In this document: positions 1 through 6,694 of the stretch, in pieces
Layout of the letters: every line of letters starts with the position of its first letter
How positions within the stretch are numbered: the stretch's first letter is position 1
NCBI GenBank assembly: GCA_934167785.1
Contig: CAKPLX010000045.1
Coordinates: forward strand, 1-8,904
DNA from: an uncultured Bacilli bacterium
Lineage (GTDB): Bacteria > Bacillota_I > Bacilli_A > RF39 > UBA660
Length of the DNA stretch: 8,904 bases
Reading direction: 5' to 3'
Position numbers and translations under genes: made by a program
The notes under the pieces: model-generated
Told to the model about the DNA's origin: nothing
Databases searched by the model: none
The model's input: the letters and a program-made list of their open reading frames with translations, nothing else

Positions 1-30
1 TATTTTATCTTCATAAGTTAATTTTGACAT
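1..30 (-). CDS. IS3-family transposase OrfA, N-terminal 10 residues (partial)
   Basis: An ATG at 30-28 on the minus strand opens a frame reading MSKLTYEDKI before it leaves the window. That opening is typical of IS3-family OrfA proteins, which begin with a helix-turn-helix DNA-binding region that recognises the element ends. A GAGG ribosome binding site (minus strand, bases 41-38) sits seven bases upstream of the ATG. It lies inside a 12-bp hairpin stem, so read-through mRNA from outside the element would hide it. Only ten codons are visible; the family call rests on these residues plus the terminal repeat-like sequence next to them. Confidence 0.55.
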   Translation of the reverse strand, partial: MSKLTYEDKI

Positions 31-35
31 ATAAA

Positions 36-69
36 AACCTCGTTTCTCTTATGTCCAAGAAACGGGGTT
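36..69 (-). promoter_or_regulatory. Hairpin sequestering the transposase ribosome binding site
   Basis: Bases 36-47 (AACCTCGTTTCT) pair with 58-69 (AGAAACGGGGTT) over 12 bp with one G-T pair and a 10-base loop. On the minus strand the stem is followed by TTTTTAT, so it can act as an intrinsic terminator for transcripts coming from the TPR operon, and it also buries the GAGG site of the transposase. Protection of insertion sequences from outside transcription by such fold-back structures is known for several families. A combined terminator and translation block is my reading. Confidence 0.6.
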
Positions 70-154
70 CATATCAATTTTTAGGTGTGATTTTTATTAT
101 GTTTTATTTCTTAGAATTCCTTGAAAAACATTAAATATGGATTTTAATGTTTTT

Positions 155-256
155 ATCTAAAACTTTGTTTTTATATTGCTCAAACGATTTATCATCTTTA
201 GTACATTAGTGCATAAAATTACTGTCTTTAAATCAATAGATTATATTAAAAATTGG
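155..256 (-). repeat. Degenerate gene-tail relic, copy A of a dispersed direct repeat
   Basis: Bases 155-203 match 983-1031 at 44 of 49 positions in the same orientation. Weaker similarity, with small gaps, continues to about 256 (matching to about 1074). On the minus strand the core reads TKDDKSFEQYKNKV, nearly the same as TEDDKLFEQYKNKV in copy B. In copy A the frame is closed by a TAA two codons upstream, so this is not a working gene. The rest of 77-288 shows no other open frame or clear signal. The likeliest origin is the decayed 3' end of a paralogue of the gene that once lay upstream of the TPR gene. Confidence 0.6.
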
Positions 257-288
257 TGGTGAAAGAAGTGGTGTTTTATTCTTTTTGT

Positions 289-976
289 TTACCATTTTTT
301 CCCTGAATAATAGGAATAATCACTCATGTTTTCGTATATTGTCATATTTGATTGTCTATTTGCATTTGCTTCCCTTTCAATTTTTTTGAGTTCTTCTTCA
401 ATATCAGAATAATCTTTTCCATTTTTTGATTTTTCTTGATTTTGAGAATTGTCTGATTTATTATTAGAATTATTATTCAATTGATCTTGTAAATTTTTTA
501 TTTCTTCTTCTAACTTTTCTGCATCTTGACTATATCCACTATTATCAATTGAATTTGCACAGTTATTATTATATAAATTATTCTTTGCTTCTTCTAATTG
601 ACCATAAATGATTTTGTAATCATTTGAAGTAATATTTTTTATTATTACCAAAGATAGATTAATTCTTATGTTACATACTTTTTTTGAGGGTGGATTTTTA
701 CTTATTGCTTTGTTATACTTTTCTATTGCTTCGGTGTAATTTCCCTTTTTATATAAAATATTACCATCATTATAATATGCTATATATGATTGGTGAAAAT
801 TAAATACATATGAAGTTTTGATTAAAATAGAATTATATATTTTGTTGCTATAATTCCAAATGATTATTTCATTAATTGAAAAGGATAATATAAATTTAGT
901 TAATAGTAATAATAGAAAAATGAATGTTAATTTTAATCAGATAGTCAAGAAATATATCTTTTATATGAAATCTCAT
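289..976 (-). pseudogene. TPR-repeat membrane protein (BatC-like), frameshifted near its start
   Basis: The frame 936-289 (minus) encodes a hydrophobic segment rich in Leu and Phe (TFIFLLLLLTKFILSF), then a tetratricopeptide repeat (YYNDGNILYKKGNY followed by TEAIEKYNKAI, about 690-780). A Cys-Ala-Asn stretch and a long acidic, Asn/Lys/Glu-rich coiled tail ending YYSGKKW follow. No ATG is in this frame and a TGA closes it at 937-939. An ATG at 976-974 opens the neighbouring frame; removing one A from the run at 931-934 joins the two into a 228-residue protein starting MRFHIKDIFLDYLIKL. The ATG lies three bases after the stop of the upstream relic, an operon-like spacing. The domain order recalls BatC-type TPR proteins found with von Willebrand A proteins; that link is from family memory. 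Either a true pseudogene or a sequencing error. Confidence 0.65.
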
Positions 977-979
977 TTT

Positions 980-1120
980 TCAATCTGAAACTTTGTTTTT
1001 ATATTGTTCAAATAATTTATCATCTTCAGTATATGGAATCATTACCTTTGAGTAACTAATTATACTAAAATTGGAATAAAGAAAAATATTTTGATAAGGA
1101 TCTAGATAAAAAGGTTTCAT
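980..1120 (-). pseudogene. C-terminal remnant of the gene upstream of the TPR gene
   Basis: A minus-strand frame of 46 codons runs from an ATG at 1120 to a TGA at 982-980, ending with PYTEDDKLFEQYKNKVSD. It closes three bases before the TPR gene's ATG, as expected for the preceding gene of an operon. The body of that gene is missing: the frame is blocked by TAA at 1147-1145, and the promoter of the rightward 1,175-residue gene begins about ten bases away. In BatC-type operons the upstream gene is usually a von Willebrand A protein. The few residues here cannot prove that. A small expressed peptide is possible but I see no clear ribosome binding site. Confidence 0.45.
983..1074 (-). repeat. 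Copy B of the dispersed direct repeat (gene-tail relic)
   Basis: This is the partner of 155-256. The best-matching core is 983-1031, with five mismatches in 49 bases. Past 1031 the similarity continues with gaps through an attac...attggaa-like stretch. Unlike copy A, this copy keeps an open frame and a stop codon set directly against the next gene. Confidence 0.6.
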
Positions 1121-1131
1121 TCTTTTTTGTC

Positions 1132-1160
1132 TTGATCTTCTTTTTTATTTTTGATATATT
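1132..1160 (+). promoter_or_regulatory. Sigma-A-type promoter for the 1,175-residue gene
   Basis: A TTGATC -35 element (1132-1137) is followed, after 17 bases, by TATATT (1155-1160), with an upstream TG one base before it (extended -10, TGATATATT). Transcription would start near 1167, leaving a leader of about 22 bases that contains the AGGAGG site. The position fits the chosen start codon at 1189 and argues against the in-frame TTG at 1132. Confidence 0.55.
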
Positions 1161-1175
1161 TTACTATATGAGAGT

Positions 1176-1181
1176 AGGAGG
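1176..1181 (+). promoter_or_regulatory. Ribosome binding site fixing the start at 1189
   Basis: AGGAGG at 1176-1181 is a full-strength site, seven bases before the ATG at 1189. An earlier ATG at 1168 and a TTG at 1132 are in frame but have no such site and lie within or at the edge of the promoter. Confidence 0.85.
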
Positions 1182-1188
1182 AGAAATT

Positions 1189-4100
1189 ATGTTAAAAGAA
1201 AGTAGTACGGAAAGAAAAATTAATCTTCTTTTTGGCAATAGCATTTCTGACTCAGAAAAGGAATTTATTTATCAAAGAAATAAAAAATCATTTTTTAATT
1301 TTTTTCAAAAAAATTCTAATCGATATATTCAAATGATTTTAAATAATTGGTTTAAGATTCCAAACAGTATTTTAGGAGAATTTATTTCTTTTTTTCCAGT
1401 GAAAGATATTTTTCAAATTTTTGATCGAACTAATCAAAAAGAACTTGTTCATCTAATTTATTCTGCTAATCAAAAGAGTATCTGTGAACAATTAGAAAAA
1501 AAATTACAAGATAAAAGTTTTGATTATTTAATCTTTTTAGATACTACTTTTTATCCCAGGGAAATGGTTTTAGAATTTATAAAAAAATTAAGTTCTGAAC
1601 AGGCTTTTTCCGCCTTAGTTTTTCATATGGCTTCTGTAGAGATATATCAACTGAGAAGAGAAGAAATGAATTTCCTTTTAGAAACAAAATTGCAGAAAAA
1701 AGATTTTGAATATTTGCCCCTCTTTTTTAACGTTTATTATGGAAATTCTCCTTTGCCTGTTGATTTTTTGAAAAACGCTATTCAATTTCTAAACGCTAAT
1801 CAAGCTTTTCAAGTGTTTACTGATTATCGAGTTTCTGATTCGGCATTGAAGGAATATTTGTACGAACAAAAGCAAAAAGAGATTGATTTTGTTTTGGAAA
1901 CAAAATTACGAGATGAAAATTTTAGTTGTGTTTCTATTTTAGAAAAAAATGTTAAGTCTTTACCAAAAAAATTTATTTTAAAAATGTTTTCTTTGCTTAA
2001 TTTGGAGCAAGTGATTGATATTATTATTAATTATAATGTGATTGATTCCTCTTTATCATTGAAAAATGATTTATATTTGCAGAAGATTGAACAGATTGAT
2101 TCTTATTTTTTAAAGAAACTCCAAGATGAAAATTTTGATTATTCTTTTCTTTTTCAACAAAAAAAAGTTCTTCCTCCTTTAATGATAGAGCATTTTATTC
2201 AAAATCTTAATCTTACTCAAGTTTTTACTGCTTATTTTTATAATATTTCAACAGGCTATAAAAAACAAATTTTTGAATTTCACCAAGAAGAATTAAACGA
2301 TGCCATAAAAAAACAATTAGGGGAAGAATGGGATTATCATATTTTACTTGAAAAGAGACTCTCTTTGTCTGTTTTTGATTTAATTACTGATTATATTTCT
2401 CCTCAAAAAGCTTTGGATTTTTTGAATTCAAAGGTTCAAAAAAATAGTGATTATATTCAAATGGCTTATGTTAAAATGTATGATTTAGATTCGAAAAAAG
2501 ATTGGGTTAAGCAAATGTTTTTAATGCTTCCGTTTTTTCGAGGAAATAAAAAATTATTTATTGAAAATTTTGAACAAGTAGAAAAATTTTTAAGTTATTT
2601 AGATGTAGAGCCTTCTAAATTTTGGCAATATAATTTATCGAATCAACCAATTTATTTTTCTCAGCTTGTTTCAGTGATTAATCAAAAAGGCGATGGTTTT
2701 AAAGAAATTAAAGATTATTTTTTTCAAAATATTTATCAAGGTAACGAAATAATCACTGCTCAAGTTCGTCATTTGACAAATTTAGTAGAAAATTATCTTG
2801 CTTATCCAGAACTATGTTATCGACTTGCGCATTCTAATTTTTCTTTAACTGACCCTGAAAAAAATAAGATTTTATTTTTATTTCGTCGAAAAGAAAAATT
2901 TAAAGGATTGGATAAGCCTTATACTCTTGAAGATTGTGAGAAGATTAATGCTATTTTAAAGAGACAATTTTTTGAACAATTAAAAGATATGAAAAAATTA
3001 GATAAAAATACTTTGAAAGATATTATTTGTAAGATGTTATTTAATGATTCACTTCCTTTGCTTAAAGAAAAATTAGAAATATATGGAAATACAGAAAATT
3101 TAAAAAAGTTACAATTTAATAATCGCAAAGATGAGAAGATGGTAGAAGAAATTGAAGCTATGATGATTTATACTTCTATGATTGAAGATATTATTCATTT
3201 AGAAAGTAAAAAGAACCTAAAGACTTTAGCGAATAATATTTTCATTTATTTAGATACTATCTTAAATTCTTCTTTTCAAATTGATAACTTTTCTGAAAAA
3301 ATGCGTAATTTGTATGCTATGGAGTCGGAAAGAGGGACGACTAAGATTAATTCTTTTGATCAGTCAATTGATTTTGTTTTAGATAAAGAAAAAACTTTGT
3401 TGTATGGGGTTCCAGTATATGATTTTTCGGATAAGGAATACATTCTTTATACTCATGTTTTAAGTTCTTCTGAGAATATTAAAGATGTTATTTTGGGGCA
3501 TGCAACTGGGGAGATGAATTTTATCTGTTTACAACCAATTAGTTATCGTAATCAAGTTTATTATTTTGAACAAAATAATCAATTGATTTTTGGTTATGAT
3601 AATGTGAAAAAAGAAAATTTTGTAATGAGTTCTTCTCAGAATATGGATAGTAATCATAATGGTTCGATTCGAAAGAATAGTAATGAAGTAGTAGAAGTTA
3701 TTAGAAAACAACGAGGAATCTTGGAAACAAGTGATGCTAGAGAAGGATGTAATTCTGAAACACTTTGCTTTAGAGAGGGATTAAGGCCATGTTATATTAT
3801 TTTACCAGATAAAAGAATCCCGACGGAGGAAGAGATTGATATTTGTAAAAAATATGGTCTTGCTTTTGCTCTTACCCAAAAGCCAAGAACGTCAATAATG
3901 AATCCTAAGAATATTCCAATTGAGAATGATATGTATCATGGAAATAGGCAGCAGATGATTAAAAATTTAGAAAAGATAAAGCAACAGTTGTTTCAATATC
4001 AGGAAAGTCAAAAAATTCAAAAAGTTGCTATTTTTGCTGATTCTCATGGGTTATTTGAACCAACATTAGCAATTTTAGAAGATGCTAGAAGAAATGGGAT

Positions 4101-4716
4101 AACAGAAATATATTCTTTGGGGGATAATATTGGTACTGGTCCAAATCCTAAAGAGGTTTTAGAACTTATGGAACAATATCATGTAAAATCTGTTGCTGGG
4201 AATCACGAGATGTATATTTCTAAAGGTGTTGAATTTTTGGAAGAACACTTGAGTAGAATGAAATGTTATCAAGAAACACTGAAAAATAGTAATTGGACAA
4301 GGAATCAGCTTTCTAGAGAACAGATTCAAAATCTTAAGTTATATCCATTATGTCGTGAATTATTAATTGGAGATCAAAAGATTTTATTGTGTCATTCAAT
4401 AAAAGATTTAAATACTGGAAAATTGTTTGTAAATTTAGGTGATTATGATAAAATATTTCAAGGACATGTCCATTATCGAAAGATTGATGGAAATGTATAT
4501 ACTTTAAGAGGAGCTGGTATTGGTTATCAAAGACCTTCTGAAGAAGGAAAGGCTTATTATATTGTTTTATCTTTAAAGAAAAATGGAGATTATCAGATAA
4601 AAGAAAAGTATGTTCCTTATGATGTAAAAAATTTAAGATCTGATATTGTATTAAGCGATTTGGATGATGCTGGTAAAGAAAAAATAGATTCATGGGTATC
4701 TAGAAAGGAAAGATAA
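1189..4716 (+). CDS. Large protein: helical repeats, ART-like middle domain, C-terminal metallophosphoesterase
   Basis: 1,175 residues, no signal peptide or membrane segment, so probably cytoplasmic. Residues ~104-440 hold four to five degenerate repeats of about 62-72 residues, each opening with a motif like KKLQDxxFDY (near 104, 166, 238, 309, 374), likely an alpha-solenoid. Residues ~450-730 are helical and Lys/Glu-rich with no family I recognise. Residues ~735-905 contain GVPVYDF, LYTHVLSS, FGYDN, an SETLCFREGLRPCYI segment and a following Leu/Ala strand. This pattern is seen in large uncharacterised Firmicutes proteins and resembles an ADP-ribosyltransferase/PARP-like fold; weak call. 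Residues ~943-1145 are a complete calcineurin-like phosphoesterase of the YfcE/MJ0936 type: D951-S-H953, G-D979-N, G-N1005-H1006, C-H1069-S and G-H1093-V-H1095, all metal ligands present. The substrate is unknown. It is co-transcribed with the 59-residue gene one base downstream. Confidence 0.85.
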   Translation: MLKESSTERKINLLFGNSISDSEKEFIYQRNKKSFFNFFQKNSNRYIQMILNNWFKIPNSILGEFISFFPVKDIFQIFDRTNQKELVHLIYSANQKSICEQLEKKLQDKSFDYLIFLDTTFYPREMVLEFIKKLSSEQAFSALVFHMASVEIYQLRREEMNFLLETKLQKKDFEYLPLFFNVYYGNSPLPVDFLKNAIQFLNANQAFQVFTDYRVSDSALKEYLYEQKQKEIDFVLETKLRDENFSCVSILEKNVKSLPKKFILKMFSLLNLEQVIDIIINYNVIDSSLSLKNDLYLQKIEQIDSYFLKKLQDENFDYSFLFQQKKVLPPLMIEHFIQNLNLTQVFTAYFYNISTGYKKQIFEFHQEELNDAIKKQLGEEWDYHILLEKRLSLSVFDLITDYISPQKALDFLNSKVQKNSDYIQMAYVKMYDLDSKKDWVKQMFLMLPFFRGNKKLFIENFEQVEKFLSYLDVEPSKFWQYNLSNQPIYFSQLVSVINQKGDGFKEIKDYFFQNIYQGNEIITAQVRHLTNLVENYLAYPELCYRLAHSNFSLTDPEKNKILFLFRRKEKFKGLDKPYTLEDCEKINAILKRQFFEQLKDMKKLDKNTLKDIICKMLFNDSLPLLKEKLEIYGNTENLKKLQFNNRKDEKMVEEIEAMMIYTSMIEDIIHLESKKNLKTLANNIFIYLDTILNSSFQIDNFSEKMRNLYAMESERGTTKINSFDQSIDFVLDKEKTLLYGVPVYDFSDKEYILYTHVLSSSENIKDVILGHATGEMNFICLQPISYRNQVYYFEQNNQLIFGYDNVKKENFVMSSSQNMDSNHNGSIRKNSNEVVEVIRKQRGILETSDAREGCNSETLCFREGLRPCYIILPDKRIPTEEEIDICKKYGLAFALTQKPRTSIMNPKNIPIENDMYHGNRQQMIKNLEKIKQQLFQYQESQKIQKVAIFADSHGLFEPTLAILEDARRNGITEIYSLGDNIGTGPNPKEVLELMEQYHVKSVAGNHEMYISKGVEFLEEHLSRMKCYQETLKNSNWTRNQLSREQIQNLKLYPLCRELLIGDQKILLCHSIKDLNTGKLFVNLGDYDKIFQGHVHYRKIDGNVYTLRGAGIGYQRPSEEGKAYYIVLSLKKNGDYQIKEKYVPYDVKNLRSDIVLSDLDDAGKEKIDSWVSRKER
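1498..2520 (+). repeat. Protein-level tandem repeats in the large gene
   Basis: The encoded protein repeats a unit of roughly 62-72 residues. Openings are KKLQDKSFDY (residue 104), TKLQKKDFEY (166), TKLRDENFSC (238), KKLQDENFDY (309) and KKQLGEEWDYH (374). Inside each unit follow a Leu-Pro or Tyr-Pro turn, a FI..L/FL..L helix, an 'N/S-x-x-Q-A/V-F' helix and a Glu-rich helix closing the unit. A degenerate leading unit may begin near residue 45. Divergence is high enough that the copies are old, not a recent DNA duplication. Confidence 0.65.
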
Positions 4717-4717
4717 T

Positions 4718-4897
4718 ATGAAGGAAATTGTTAGTTTAGAAGAATTAGAAGAAATTAAAAGTATTCTAAAAATGATTGATCCTAATCAAAATATTTTTTT
4801 AAAAACAAATGAACATATTGTAAAAAAAGAAACAATGATGATTAAATCGAGAGCAAATAAATTATCTAAGGTTAGAGAAAATTCTAAAAAGAGTTAA
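4718..4897 (+). CDS. 59-residue protein of unknown function, coupled to the large gene
   Basis: The ATG at 4718 lies one base after the TAA of the large gene, with an AAAGGAAAG site at 4704-4712 inside the end of that gene, so translation is probably coupled. The product begins MKEIVSLEELEEIKSILK, an acidic amphipathic helix, and ends in a strongly basic stretch (SRANKLSKVRENSKKS). It has no Cys, no Trp and no membrane segment. I recognise no family. Its place suggests a partner, regulator or antidote for the large enzyme, but nothing in the sequence decides between these. The 140 bases after it hold no strong hairpin terminator that I can see. Confidence 0.7.
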   Translation: MKEIVSLEELEEIKSILKMIDPNQNIFLKTNEHIVKKETMMIKSRANKLSKVRENSKKS

Positions 4898-4970
4898 TTG
4901 TTTAGGTGTTTTTTTGAGATGACTTCCAGAAAAATTGCCCTTTTTTTAGAAATTGATTTAAAAATGAATT

Positions 4971-5001
4971 TTGAGATTAATAAGTATTTTTATTTTATAA
5001 T
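4971..5001 (+). promoter_or_regulatory. Possible promoter of the carboxypeptidase-spmA-spmB operon
   Basis: TTGAGA (4971-4976) and a perfect TATAAT (4996-5001) are separated by 19 bases, a little longer than ideal. Transcription would begin near 5008, about 34 bases before the start codon. In Bacillus subtilis the equivalent operon is read by sporulation sigma factor E. I could not find a convincing sigma-E box at a workable distance, so the real promoter may differ. Confidence 0.3.
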
Positions 5002-5030
5002 AAAATATGTTTAAAATACATAATATTACT

Positions 5031-5036
5031 AGGTGA
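5031..5036 (+). promoter_or_regulatory. Ribosome binding site fixing a TTG start at 5042
   Basis: AGGTGA (5031-5036) is five bases upstream of TTG at 5042. The alternative GTG at 5033 is part of this site and has only TAATATTACT before it. Starting at 5042 also yields a normal signal peptide with MKK at its head. Confidence 0.7.
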
Positions 5037-5041
5037 TAATT

Positions 5042-6100
5042 TTGAAAAAGGTAATAATATGTATTTTTTTATTATTTTTTAATATAAATTCAGTGTTTGC
5101 TAGTACGAAAACTGCCTCTAGTTATGTATTAGTGGATCAAGTTACGGGAGCGGTATTGGAGGGAAAAAATTATCATACGCCTATGTTGATTGCATCAATT
5201 ACTAAAATTATGACTTGTTTATTAGCCGTTGAGTCAAAGAAGATGGATAATGTTATTGTTGTTGATGATGTTATTGAAAAGTCATATGGATCTGGAATTT
5301 ATGTTGAAATAGGAGAAGAGATTACTTTAAGAGATTTATTGTATGGTTTAATGCTTAGGAGTGGGAATGATGCAGCTTTAGTTATTGCACAATATGTTGG
5401 AGGCAGTGTTGAGCATTTTGTAGAAATGATGAATCAAAAAGCGAAAGATATCGGAATGGCGAATACAATTTTTCGTAATCCTAGTGGCTTGGATAATACT
5501 GATGCCGGAAATTATTCTACTGCTTATGATATGGCACTTTTGACTAAAAAGGCGATGGAATATCAGGATTATCGTGAAATTGTTCGGACAAAAAAACATG
5601 TGGTTAAAACGAATAAAAAGACTTATGTTTGGCATAATAAAAATAAATTACTTAATGAGAAATATATTACGGGTGGTAAGACTGGGTATACTACAACAGC
5701 TAAAAGGACTTTGGTTAGTACGGCATCATTTAATCATCTTGATTTAATTGTGGTTACTTTAAGGGATAGTGATGATTGGAATACACATAAAAGTTTATAT
5801 CAATATGCTTTTCAAAATTATACTGCTCAATTAGTTTTAAAGAAAACAAAATTAAATATTATTGGAGAAAATTATTATCGAGGTTTAGGAACTTTATATT
5901 TGAAGAAAGATATTTATATTCCTTTAAAAAATGGAACTGAAAAGAATTTAGTGAAAAAAATAACTTTAGAAAAGAGAAAAAAAAGTAAGTTAAAAAATAA
6001 TGTTATTGTAGGAAAATATTCTATTTATTTAAATCAAAAACGAATCTATCAAGAAAATATTTACTTTCGTTTAAATAATAAGGTAAAAAAGGGGGAATAG
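5042..6100 (+). CDS. dacB: Secreted D-alanyl-D-alanine carboxypeptidase (penicillin-binding protein 5 family, DacB/DacF type)
   Basis: 352 residues from a TTG start. A signal peptide (1-20, ending SVFA) exports it to the outer face of the membrane, where it removes the terminal D-Ala from peptidoglycan pentapeptides and so limits cross-linking. All three active-site motifs are present: S52-I-T-K55 with nucleophile S52, S107-G-N109, and K213-T-G215. Residues ~28-255 form the transpeptidase-like domain; ~262-345 form the small C-terminal PBP5 domain. The C-terminus (NNKVKKGE) shows no evident amphipathic membrane anchor, so it may be released or held by the uncleaved signal. It is followed six bases later by spmA, the order of the dacB-spmA-spmB operon, in which DacB tunes spore cortex cross-linking. 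The symbol is given by this context; by sequence alone it could equally be called dacF. Confidence 0.88.
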   Translation: MKKVIICIFLLFFNINSVFASTKTASSYVLVDQVTGAVLEGKNYHTPMLIASITKIMTCLLAVESKKMDNVIVVDDVIEKSYGSGIYVEIGEEITLRDLLYGLMLRSGNDAALVIAQYVGGSVEHFVEMMNQKAKDIGMANTIFRNPSGLDNTDAGNYSTAYDMALLTKKAMEYQDYREIVRTKKHVVKTNKKTYVWHNKNKLLNEKYITGGKTGYTTTAKRTLVSTASFNHLDLIVVTLRDSDDWNTHKSLYQYAFQNYTAQLVLKKTKLNIIGENYYRGLGTLYLKKDIYIPLKNGTEKNLVKKITLEKRKKSKLKNNVIVGKYSIYLNQKRIYQENIYFRLNNKVKKGE

Positions 6101-6106
6101 TTTAAA

Positions 6107-6694
6107 ATGATAAAGTATATTTTTGCTTCTTTTTTCCTAATAGGAATTGTTTATGCCTTTTTTTCTGGAAATGTTAGTTTAGTTAATGCTAGTTTGATTC
6201 AATCTGGAGAAAATGCTCTTTCAATTGTTATAAAAATGATTCCTTTGCTTTGTTTATGGCTTGGTATCATGAAGATTGCTGAAAAAAGTGGTTTATTAAC
6301 TAAAATGTCGCAATTTTTTTCTTTTTTGATTGGTCCTCTTTTTCCTGATTTGAATCGAAATGATGAAACTCTTTCTTATATTGGTTCTAATATTGTAATG
6401 AATGTATTAGGGCTTGGTAATGCAGCTACTCCTTTTGGGTTAAAGGCTTTTCAAAAATTGCAGGAAAAAAATTTAAAAAAAGATACTGCTACAAGAAGTA
6501 TGATTACCCTTTTAGTTATTAATACAGCTTCCGTTACCTTGATTCCAACAACGGTAATTAGTTTTCGTGCTATTAATCATTCTAGTAATCCAACTGAAAT
6601 ATTACTTCCTTGCATTTTGACAACTTTTTTATCTTGTTTATTTGGTCTTATTTTGGATCGGGTATGTGCGAATTATGAAAAGAGGAAAAAATGA
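6107..6694 (+). CDS. spmA: Spore maturation protein A
   Basis: 195 residues, close to the usual ~196. It is an integral membrane protein of the nucleoside-recognition (Gate) domain family with hydrophobic segments near 1-20, 37-57, 90-105, 131-153 and 165-185. The hallmark GLGNAATPFGLKA lies at 102-114, and INTASVTLIPTTVISFRA at 138-155. In Bacillus, SpmA with SpmB is needed for full dehydration of the spore core and thus heat resistance; the transported molecule is not known. The start ATG follows a GGGGG-containing site at 6091-6095 that overlaps the end of the carboxypeptidase gene. Its TGA stop shares four bases (ATGA) with the spmB start, so translation is coupled. Confidence 0.93.
   Translation: MIKYIFASFFLIGIVYAFFSGNVSLVNASLIQSGENALSIVIKMIPLLCLWLGIMKIAEKSGLLTKMSQFFSFLIGPLFPDLNRNDETLSYIGSNIVMNVLGLGNAATPFGLKAFQKLQEKNLKKDTATRSMITLLVINTASVTLIPTTVISFRAINHSSNPTEILLPCILTTFLSCLFGLILDRVCANYEKRKK

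Larger units (their letters stand above)
1..76 (-). mobile_element. IS3-family (IS150-type) insertion sequence, left end only
   Basis: Read on the minus strand from 76 leftwards, the sequence starts TGATATGAACCCCG and continues TTTCTTGGACA. This lines up with the remembered IS150-type terminal repeat pattern (TG, seven bases, CCC, then TTT.TTGGAC). The end is followed by a ribosome binding site and a start codon at 30 whose first residues fit an IS3 OrfA. The rest of the element lies outside the window, so the other end, the target duplication and intactness cannot be judged. The boundary at 76 is an alignment-based inference. Confidence 0.6.

Noticed and set aside
1132..1188. A longer start for the large gene at TTG 1132 or ATG 1168
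   Set aside because: The TTG coincides with the -35 box and neither codon has a ribosome binding site, whereas ATG 1189 has AGGAGG seven bases upstream.
1498..2520. CRISPR or DNA-level tandem repeats
   Set aside because: The periodicity is only visible in the protein; the DNA copies are strongly diverged, and no regular spacer-repeat pattern exists anywhere in the window.
2919..3711. Antisense open frames of 60-70 codons within the large gene
   Set aside because: They are composed of AT-rich codons opposite a clearly coding strand, show no start signals and no recognisable motifs.
4334..4693. A 119-codon antisense frame opposite the phosphoesterase domain
   Set aside because: The plus strand encodes conserved metal-binding motifs here; the antisense product is a His/Leu/Asn-rich shadow without family features.
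4997..5026. Sigma-E-like boxes (ATAATA ... CATAATAT) before the carboxypeptidase gene
   Set aside because: The implied transcript would start at or inside the ribosome binding site, leaving no leader.
5378..5635. Antisense frame inside the carboxypeptidase gene
   Set aside because: It lies opposite the SGN-to-KTG core of a well-recognised enzyme and has no ribosome binding site.
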